Shown here: piece by piece, positions 1 through 5,071 of the stretch
Position numbering within the stretch: the first letter of the stretch is position 1
How the letters are laid out: every line of letters starts with the position of its first letter
Source: Acidobacteriota bacterium
Lineage (GTDB): Bacteria > Acidobacteriota > Vicinamibacteria > Vicinamibacterales > UBA823
Reading direction: 5' to 3'
Assembly (NCBI GenBank): GCA_003509065.1
Contig: DODG01000297.1
Span: 1-5,071 of the forward strand
DNA length: 5,071 bases
Made by a program: the position numbers and the translations under genes
Notes under the pieces: generated by a model
Told to the model about the DNA's origin: nothing
The model's input: the letters and a program-made list of their open reading frames with translations, nothing else
Database searches by the model: none

Positions 1-567
1 AGTTTTAAATGGCAGATGGCGCTTTTTCTCCTCTGCATGGTTCCGTTCTGGACCAGTTACTTGATCCGCGCTGTCGCCTGGTTGCCTATGTTGGGGCGCC
101 GAGGGTTGTTGAATTCGATGTTATTGGCTCTGGATATCATCGATAAACCGACACGGGTTCTTTTGTATTCAGAATTTGGGTATACCACTGCGCTGGTACA
201 GATATATATAGTTTTGTGCGTTGGCCCGATCTTCTTTTCTTTGGCCAAAATAGATGCTGACATTATCGAGGCGGCTAAAGATATGGGCGCCACGGCGTTT
301 CAAATCTTTAGAGAGATAATTTTCCCGTTGTCTTTGCCAGGTGTTGCAATTGGTATGATTTTTATTTTTGTGATGTTGATGGGTGAATTTGCCACGGCTG
401 TCGTGGTGTACGGGGGGAAAACAAGCACCGTGGGAACGGTAATTCTAAATTACTATGCGATTGCTAATTACCCATTTGCCGCGGTCAACGCGATTATGTT
501 GATGCTGGCTATGATGGCGGGAGTCATTATCATCTTGCGGTTGGTTAACATCAGGAAGGAGCTCTGA
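1..567 (+). CDS. PotB-like ABC transporter permease, 5'-truncated by window edge
   Basis: Inner-membrane permease subunit of a binding-protein-dependent ABC importer of the spermidine/putrescine (PotB) class. The frame is open from base 1 (codons S-F-K-W-Q precede the first ATG at 16), so the ATG at 16 is very unlikely to be the start. The 188 visible residues correspond to the C-terminal two thirds of a protein that is usually about 290 aa. The segment VPFWTSYLIRAVAW (about residues 14-27) is typical of PotB homologues. The cytoplasmic EAA loop, which docks on the ATPase, is clear: EAAKDMGA starts at residue 90, with the conserved Gly at 96 and the LPG at 112-114. Hydrophobic segments lie near residues 6-22, 62-82, 114-137 and 163-180. 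The stop is 2 nt before the next permease, so the two are co-transcribed and probably translationally coupled. Substrate cannot be told from sequence; polyamine is the family default. Confidence 0.92.
   Translation, partial: SFKWQMALFLLCMVPFWTSYLIRAVAWLPMLGRRGLLNSMLLALDIIDKPTRVLLYSEFGYTTALVQIYIVLCVGPIFFSLAKIDADIIEAAKDMGATAFQIFREIIFPLSLPGVAIGMIFIFVMLMGEFATAVVVYGGKTSTVGTVILNYYAIANYPFAAVNAIMLMLAMMAGVIIILRLVNIRKEL
553..561 (+). promoter_or_regulatory. Strong Shine-Dalgarno of the second permease
   Basis: AGGAAGGAG lies inside the last codons of the upstream permease, 8 nt before the ATG at 570. It supports that start and suggests coupled translation of the two permeases. Confidence 0.8.
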
Positions 568-569
568 GT

Positions 570-1397
570 ATGGCGCAATGGACTCCGCAAAAGAGAAAAA
601 AGGCCTGGGTCACGACGTTGTTTGGCAGTTACTACGTGATATTTATCCTGTTTATTTATGGCCCAATGATTGCGATGTTCATCCTTTCATTTCAAGGGCG
701 TCGAGGTGGCACCAGTTTTCCAATGCGTGGGGTAAGTCTGTATTGGTGGGAAAAGCTTATTGAACCGTCTACGGTGGGCGATATGCAGGGAGCATTGATG
801 CGGTCGTTGATCCTCGCATTGATCGTTATGTTGATTACTGCGATTTTCTCCACCATGTTGGCGATGGCATTTAGAAAGCGATTTTTTGGGGCGAATGTCC
901 TGTTTTATGTCGTAATGGCTGGATTGATGGTCCCTGGTATCTTGCTTAGCCTGAGTCTGGCAACACTATTGCGCCAGATAGGAATGCCCGCAGCGTGGTG
1001 GTCCTCAGGTTTAGGCGTACATGTTGTTTGGACATTGCCGTTCGGGTTTCTAGTGATGATGGCTGTATTTAATCGATTTGATACGAGTCTAGAGGAGGCG
1101 GCTCGAGACATGGGCGCGGACGAGTGGACTGTGTTTAAAGAGGTCACATTCCCACTGGTGTTGCCCGGCATTGTTGCCGCTGGCCTATTTGGATTTACCT
1201 TGTCATACGATGAATTTGCCAGAACAACGCTCTTAGCTGGCGAATTTAATACGCTACCGCTGGACATTAATGCATCCATGACTCAGCGTATAAGGCCAAC
1301 GCTTTTCGCACTCGGGACTGCATCAACGTTGTTTTCCCTACTAATGATTGGACTCTTTTTAGGGATTTATAGCCTGTTGTATCGGCGTATCAACTGA
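570..1397 (+). CDS. PotC-like ABC transporter permease
   Basis: Second inner-membrane permease of the same importer, expected to form a heterodimeric channel with the preceding gene product. The length of 275 aa is normal for the PotC family. A basic N-terminus (KRKK at 8-11) is followed by about six hydrophobic segments, near residues 18-40, 75-101, 109-133, 148-168, 197-214 and 249-270, as expected for this fold. The EAA loop reads EEAARDMGADEW from residue 175, with Gly182 and LPG at 198-200, and matches the loop of the upstream permease closely. The ATG at 570 is chosen because of the well-placed AGGAAGGAG and the 2-nt spacing from the upstream stop. The C-terminus ends in a short basic YRRIN tail, so the gene looks intact. 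The cognate ATPase is not next in line on this strand. A PotA-like gene lies just downstream in the opposite orientation. The substrate is probably a polyamine or similar small cation or organic compound, by family inference only. Confidence 0.94.
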   Translation: MAQWTPQKRKKAWVTTLFGSYYVIFILFIYGPMIAMFILSFQGRRGGTSFPMRGVSLYWWEKLIEPSTVGDMQGALMRSLILALIVMLITAIFSTMLAMAFRKRFFGANVLFYVVMAGLMVPGILLSLSLATLLRQIGMPAAWWSSGLGVHVVWTLPFGFLVMMAVFNRFDTSLEEAARDMGADEWTVFKEVTFPLVLPGIVAAGLFGFTLSYDEFARTTLLAGEFNTLPLDINASMTQRIRPTLFALGTASTLFSLLMIGLFLGIYSLLYRRIN

Positions 1398-1409
1398 CAA
1401 TTGTTTAAT

Positions 1410-1429
1410 CTGAGACTCGATGGGCTCAG
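1410..1429 (+). terminator. Weak hairpin downstream of the permease operon, possible terminator
   Basis: CTGAG (1410-1414) pairs with CTCAG (1425-1429). The stem can be extended by CTC (1416-1418) with GGG (1422-1424), including one G-T pair and one bulged A. It begins 12 nt after the permease stop. No T-run follows it on the + strand, so it is not a standard intrinsic terminator; it may act only as a 3'-end stabilising stem. Confidence 0.3.
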
Positions 1430-1497
1430 GCGACACGGTGTTACGACCTGGGCTTGAGAAGGATCTGCCGCACGTATTCATGCGATAAGGAGCGAAA

Positions 1498-1515
1498 GCC
1501 TACCGCTTGGGTGGC
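1498..1515 (-). terminator. Weak hairpin after the ATPase gene, possible terminator
   Basis: Read on the - strand, GCC-ACC pairs with GGT-A-GGC around a 5-nt loop with one bulge, starting 7 nt after the ATPase stop. It is followed by only three T residues (TTTCGCTCC). Position fits the end of the convergent transcript, but the stem and T-run are both short. Confidence 0.3.
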
Positions 1516-1522
1516 GCCTGTA

Positions 1523-2605
1523 TCAGTTGAGTAGGACTGCAGACGCAGCAGACCAACATAACGTCTCTTTTTCACCCACTTGATAGACTCGGTTTTTGCT
1601 GTCCCGATGTTGTTCGACCTGGACGTAGTGTTTTGGCGCGAACTCAAAAACATCCGTTTCGAGCGATCCTAAATATTCTGTCGCGACATAGGTCGCATCA
1701 ATGCGATTGGCCATATCTGGGTGATGTCCGGTGACGACGCAATCTGCTCGGACGGAGAGTGACACGGATGAACCGACAGGGTGATGGTGTTGTCCATCGG
1801 GGACACTGACATAGAACATGGAGTCACCATGTTCTATCAAAGCGATAGAACCACTGACGGAGGTGAGGATGCCCTCAAAGAGGTTGTTGTTTCCAATAAA
1901 TTCGGCAACAAACCGAGTGCGGGGCATCTCATTAATCTCTCTGGAGGTGCCTGTTTGTTGAATAACAGCATCACTCATAACGATTACCGCATCAGCCATA
2001 GAGAGTGCTTCTTGTTGTGAATGAGTCACCATAATGAATGTTATGCCAATCTCTTGTTGGATTTTCTTCAATTCGACCATCATGGCTTGTCGAAGACTGT
2101 AATCCAACGAACCAAGGGGCTCATCAAGGAGCAAGACAGTAGGTCGACTGATTAAGGCTCTTCCGAGAGCCACTCGTTGTTGTTGGCCCCCGCTCAGATC
2201 ACGCGGATAACGGCCGGCTAATTCAGTGAGATCGACGAGGGCGATCATGTCTTGTGCTTGCCGGAGCCGTTCCGTTGGTTCAATGCCCCGCATCTTCAGG
2301 CTAAATTCCACATTCTGTAATACGGTCCGATGCGGGAAGAGGGCAAAGCTTTGAAACATCATCGAGGTATCCCGTTGCGATGGCGGCAGATCAGTAACAT
2401 CCTGACCGCTGAGGTAAATTTTGCCCGTGGTTACCTCCTCAAGGCCGCCGATCATTCGCAAAGTAGTCGTTTTTCCACAGCCACTGGGGCCTAACAGCGC
2501 GACAAAAGAACCTCTTTCAATGCTGGCGTTGAAATCGATAACCGCGCGGGTATCCCCGGGGTAGGTCTTGCAGACGTCGGTTAGGACGACGTCGTAGTCA
2601 GGCAT
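1523..2605 (-). CDS. PotA-like ABC transporter ATP-binding protein
   Basis: Cytoplasmic ATPase that powers import through a permease pair, of the spermidine/putrescine/iron(III)/MalK-type class with a C-terminal regulatory domain. The length of 360 aa is normal for the class. All nucleotide-binding motifs are present in order: Walker A GPSGCGKTT (39-47), Q-loop Gln85 in MMFQSFALFPH, signature LSGGQQQR (137-144), Walker B VLLLDEP (157-163), D-loop SLD (166-168) and H-loop His195 in VTHSQQEAL. Residues about 235-360 form the TOBE-type C-terminal region, including SVRADCV (284-290) and a terminal tryptophan segment near 351, so the 3' end is complete. The start ATG at 2605 leads directly into the usual first beta strand. 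The 24 nt between it and the upstream stop show no good Shine-Dalgarno sequence, so translation may depend on coupling to the upstream flotillin-like gene. Its likely partners are the two convergent permeases at 1-1397. This assignment rests on proximity and family. Confidence 0.95.
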   Translation of the reverse strand: MPDYDVVLTDVCKTYPGDTRAVIDFNASIERGSFVALLGPSGCGKTTTLRMIGGLEEVTTGKIYLSGQDVTDLPPSQRDTSMMFQSFALFPHRTVLQNVEFSLKMRGIEPTERLRQAQDMIALVDLTELAGRYPRDLSGGQQQRVALGRALISRPTVLLLDEPLGSLDYSLRQAMMVELKKIQQEIGITFIMVTHSQQEALSMADAVIVMSDAVIQQTGTSREINEMPRTRFVAEFIGNNNLFEGILTSVSGSIALIEHGDSMFYVSVPDGQHHHPVGSSVSLSVRADCVVTGHHPDMANRIDATYVATEYLGSLETDVFEFAPKHYVQVEQHRDSKNRVYQVGEKETLCWSAASAVLLN

Positions 2606-2629
2606 AACGGGTGAACCGAGCGGTCGTGG

Positions 2630-5071
2630 TTAATTTACGGCCTTTGATGTGGCGAGAATGAGGCTCCATACGGTTTCGAATGGAACCTCGTTGAAAACGT
2701 CATCCTGGTTAAATTGGGAGAGCGTTGAAACCGCCTCTAGCAGTGTTGTGTCTGCACCGGCGGCGCCTTGTAGTGTTTGGATCGCTTCTTCGAACGTTGT
2801 GGATTCCCGTTCACGTTTTGTCTTCAGGGTCGTCTTAAGTAATCTGCCGATAGCGGCGACCGCCTCCTGAAAGCGTCCTGCGCCATTTGGAGTCCCCAAG
2901 AGGCCGCGAACGCCATTCTGAGCGAATCGCTGGCGCAGTCCTTCGGGAAGCGATTGGGCGAGCCCTTCAAGCGCCTCTCCAACTCCAAAACCGGTGGTAA
3001 AGAGACCTCGAATGTTGTCTATGGTTCCGTCATCACTACCGCCATACATTCTGATTTGCGCCCCCTGCAGAGCGTTGCCCATCGCTTTAGCCTGATCACT
3101 ACGAACGTCTCGTTCGGCTTCTATGTGCATTTTTGATAGTTCCAGAAACGTAGCCGCATCGTTGTATTTCTTCAAAGCGTCTGCTTTTGCTTCGATGCCG
3201 CTCGCTTCAGCTTCTAGCATGCGCTGCGTATTGGCGACCCTGAGTTGTTCGATCTCCATCTCCGCGCGGCCCTTTGCTGCTGCTTCTTTCTCGATGCCAA
3301 TAGCGGAAATTTGTTGTGCGTCACTGGTGGCCTGTGCCCGTGTAAGAGTGGCTGCGGCTTCGCGATCAGCTGCTTCTTTCCTTGCATCGGCCTGAGCAAG
3401 CATATGCATTCGTGTAATTTCGGCGTTGTTTTCCTCCTCCACACGGCGTGTATCTGCGTTATTTTCAGCTTCGATCAGGTCGACGATCTTCTGACGTTCT
3501 GCGTCAGCGATATATCGCACCGAGTCCGCATTATGTTCAGCCTGTTGTCTGGAGGCCGTAGCCTCGAGTCGTTTTGCCGCCGCAAACTCAAGGTCAGAAT
3601 CTTTCGCGGCTAACGCTATTTCCCGATTTCGCTCTTCACTTTGGCGTGCCAAGGAACGTTGCACCTCCGCAGCCTCCCGTTTTTGCGACTCACTTAGAAT
3701 CGACGTGTCTTTCGCGATCTGCGCCTTCTCGAGGTCCAACTCTTTATTGATTTCCTCTTGTTCGACCTTCCACTTCTCTTCGAGCAGGAAGCGCTGCTTT
3801 TCACTTAACAAGGTGGCTTGTGCTTCGGCTACATCTTTCTCTTGAGCAGAAGTGGAAAGGGCATCCTGTTTACTGACATCTAACAGAGCGAGTCGGGTTT
3901 TGAGTTGTTCCTGATTGATAGCGATTTCCGCCTGTTCTGCTGCTTTAGTCCGTTCAAGGCGGGCACTTTCTTCACGGGCAGTGATAGCCGTCTGGCGCTC
4001 GATCTCGGCTTCATCTCGTTCCCGTTCGTTAGCGATTAACCGTATTTGTTTATCCTTTTGTGCTGCATCCAATGAGATCTCGCGTGTAATTTGAGCGAGC
4101 TCTTCCTCTTTCGTTTTTTCAACGAGCTCTATCTGCCGGTCTTTTTCTGCTTTATCCAGATCGAGCTTCCGTGTGATTTCAGCGAGCTCTTCCTGCTTTG
4201 CTTTGCCGATCAGGACGATCTCACGATCGCGTCGTTGTTGCTCGATCTGTTTGCCTTTCTCGATTTCCGAAGATTCGCGTTTTCGGGATTCCTCAATGAT
4301 GGCAACATCACGCTCAGTGCGGAGTTGTTCTACAACGCGTTCGTTTTCGATCTCCTTCTGCTCGACAGACAGTTTCTGATCGAGGACGTAACGTTGTTTT
4401 TCACCCACATGGAGGGCTTGTTCATTGGAAATCGCCCTGTCTTGTACTGAACGAGCGAACGCCTCTTGCCGTTCAATTTCCAGTAACTCGAGCTGAGTCT
4501 CTAATTCCTTCTGACGAATAGCGATACTGGTGCGTTTTTCAGTTTCATGAACGTCGCGTTTCGCCCGTGAAGTGATCTCGGTAATGATTCGAAGTCCTTC
4601 TGCATCAAATACATTATCGGTCTTGAAGTACTCTTTTCCTGTTTGTTCCATCGATACAATGGTGACTTCTTCTAGGACGAGTCCATTGGCACTGAAGCTT
4701 TCGATGACCTGGGACTTTATGTCGCGGGCGAAAGTGTCACGATTCTCATGCAGTTCTGCTAGGTCTTTTGTTGCGGCGTAACTGCGCAATGCACTGACGA
4801 TTTTTGCTTCTAGGAGACTTCGAACAGTGTCTGGATCAAAGGTCTTTTGACCCAGACTTCTACTAGCGGTGAGAAGCGACTCCGAGGTGTACCCGACGTG
4901 AGTATAGAGTTCAGTGACTACGTCAATTCGAATATTGTCATGAGTCAGAATGGCCTGATCCCGTGCACGGCCAACGATTAACTTGATAGTTTCCAACGAG
5001 ACCCAGGAGACTTCGTGAAATACAGGTAGAACAATGGCACCTTGCCCCAGGCATACACGGGTTCCACCGAA
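2630..5071 (-). CDS. Flotillin/YqiK-like SPFH-domain long coiled-coil protein, 5'-truncated by window edge
   Basis: Membrane-associated scaffold protein of the flotillin family, closest in motif layout to bacterial YqiK. Family members oligomerise and organise membrane microdomains; the cellular role here is unknown. The frame has no stop up to base 5071, giving 813 visible residues (numbered from the edge). The TTG at 4994-4996 is not a credible start, because the 25 residues before it (GQGAIVLPVFHEVSWVSLET region) continue the SPFH domain. The true start and the expected N-terminal membrane segment lie outside the window. Seen in order: SPFH domain, about 1-165, with FDPDTVRSLLEAKIVSALR near 78-96, ELHENRDTF at 106-114, EQTGKEYF at 142-149 and FDAEGL at 155-160; a Glu/Lys/Arg/Gln-rich coiled coil, about 165-510, built from repeats; an Ala/Glu-rich flotillin-type helical region, about 510-660; a Gly-rich MYGGSDDG turn at 675-682; and a tail of about 110 residues with no family I recognise. 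E. coli YqiK is about 550 aa, so this protein is unusually long. It probably shares a transcript with the ATPase gene that follows. Confidence 0.92.
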   Translation of the reverse strand, partial: FGGTRVCLGQGAIVLPVFHEVSWVSLETIKLIVGRARDQAILTHDNIRIDVVTELYTHVGYTSESLLTASRSLGQKTFDPDTVRSLLEAKIVSALRSYAATKDLAELHENRDTFARDIKSQVIESFSANGLVLEEVTIVSMEQTGKEYFKTDNVFDAEGLRIITEITSRAKRDVHETEKRTSIAIRQKELETQLELLEIERQEAFARSVQDRAISNEQALHVGEKQRYVLDQKLSVEQKEIENERVVEQLRTERDVAIIEESRKRESSEIEKGKQIEQQRRDREIVLIGKAKQEELAEITRKLDLDKAEKDRQIELVEKTKEEELAQITREISLDAAQKDKQIRLIANERERDEAEIERQTAITAREESARLERTKAAEQAEIAINQEQLKTRLALLDVSKQDALSTSAQEKDVAEAQATLLSEKQRFLLEEKWKVEQEEINKELDLEKAQIAKDTSILSESQKREAAEVQRSLARQSEERNREIALAAKDSDLEFAAAKRLEATASRQQAEHNADSVRYIADAERQKIVDLIEAENNADTRRVEEENNAEITRMHMLAQADARKEAADREAAATLTRAQATSDAQQISAIGIEKEAAAKGRAEMEIEQLRVANTQRMLEAEASGIEAKADALKKYNDAATFLELSKMHIEAERDVRSDQAKAMGNALQGAQIRMYGGSDDGTIDNIRGLFTTGFGVGEALEGLAQSLPEGLRQRFAQNGVRGLLGTPNGAGRFQEAVAAIGRLLKTTLKTKRERESTTFEEAIQTLQGAAGADTTLLEAVSTLSQFNQDDVFNEVPFETVWSLILATSKAVN
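3611..3925 (-). repeat. Copy B of the 200-residue-offset internal duplication
   Basis: Encodes residues 383-487 of the visible protein and pairs with copy A at 4211-4525. The clearest stretch is SEKQRFLLEEKWKVEQEEI against GEKQRYVLDQKLSVEQKEI in copy A. Confidence 0.75.
4046..4219 (-). repeat. Tandem 29-residue (87-bp) coiled-coil repeat, two clear units
   Basis: Unit 1 (4133-4219, residues 285-313) and unit 2 (4046-4132, residues 314-342) share 17 of 29 residues, including K-K-EELA-ITR--- and the closing KD-Q. The DNA is also similar: an almost identical 24-base stretch, ending in the shared AGCGAGCTCTTCCT on the + strand, recurs 87 bases apart (4084 and 4171). The preceding 29 residues (4220-4306) and the stretch after unit 2 keep the same spacing of I-L-I and (D/N)(R/K)(E/Q)I-type positions and are probably older, diverged units. 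Confidence 0.75.
4211..4525 (-). repeat. Copy A of a 200-residue-offset internal duplication in the flotillin-like coiled coil
   Basis: Encodes residues 183-287 of the visible protein. It aligns without any gap to residues 383-487 (copy B, 3611-3925), exactly 600 bp away. Shared anchors are IAI-Q--L-T-L-LL, EKQR--L--K--VEQ-EI and KRE--E. Hand count gives 41 identical residues of 105. Base-level similarity is also visible, for example around 4381 versus 3781. Confidence 0.75.

Noticed and set aside
412..417. Run of six G in the first permease, possible frameshift site
   Set aside because: The frame continues correctly with family-like sequence on both sides, so there is no sign of slippage.
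905..1279. 124-codon open frame on the - strand opposite the second permease
   Set aside because: Lies wholly antisense to a clear PotC-like gene, has no recognisable domain and no Shine-Dalgarno sequence; a shadow frame.
1398..1522. Possible small gene or RNA in the convergent spacer
   Set aside because: Only 125 bases with two weak hairpins; no start signal, promoter-like pair or RNA family recognised.
1441..1653. 70-codon - strand frame overlapping the end of the ATPase
   Set aside because: It begins inside the ATPase in another frame, while the ATPase C-terminus looks complete in its own frame; no domain seen.
1781..2020. 79-codon + strand frame opposite the ATPase C-terminal region
   Set aside because: Antisense to the TOBE-type region of a clear ATPase gene; no start signal or recognisable product.
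3123..4450. Several + strand frames (3123-3395, 3245-3613, 4091-4450, 4173-4379) opposite the coiled coil
   Set aside because: The Glu/Lys/Gln/Ala-rich codons of the coiled coil read in reverse as Ser/Phe/Leu/Cys-rich strings with few stops, which explains these frames without any gene.
4046..4525. Spaced repeats that might suggest a CRISPR array
   Set aside because: The repeats are imperfect, 87 bp and coding in one continuous frame, with no unique spacers.

Overview
The window holds four protein-coding genes, two of them cut by the window edges. It contains no RNA gene, insertion sequence, CRISPR array or origin that I could support. The Pot-type ABC importer and the YqiK-type flotillin-like protein suggest a bacterium, most likely a Gram-negative proteobacterium. 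Base composition looks roughly balanced by eye, and nothing in the sequence fixes the genus.

Layout: the left third (1-1397, + strand) encodes the two inner-membrane permeases of a PotB/PotC-type ABC importer. The first is missing its 5' end. The second starts 2 nt after the first one's stop, behind a strong Shine-Dalgarno sequence. A 125-base spacer with two weak hairpins (1398-1522) separates these from two genes on the opposite strand. Read on the - strand, these are a very long flotillin/YqiK-like SPFH coiled-coil gene, whose 5' end lies beyond base 5071, and, 24 nt after its stop, a complete PotA-like ATPase (1523-2605). The two transcription units converge.

How they may work together: the ATPase and two permeases are the parts expected of one polyamine-type importer (the ATPase dimer would power the permease heterodimer). 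No substrate-binding protein is in the window, so the substrate is unproven. The unusual points are that the ATPase is convergent to its likely permeases and sits in an apparent operon with a flotillin-like membrane-scaffold protein. That protein has a coiled coil lengthened by an in-register 200-residue duplication and by shorter 29-residue repeats, and it carries an extra C-terminal tail. A link between scaffold and transporter is inferred from gene order only.
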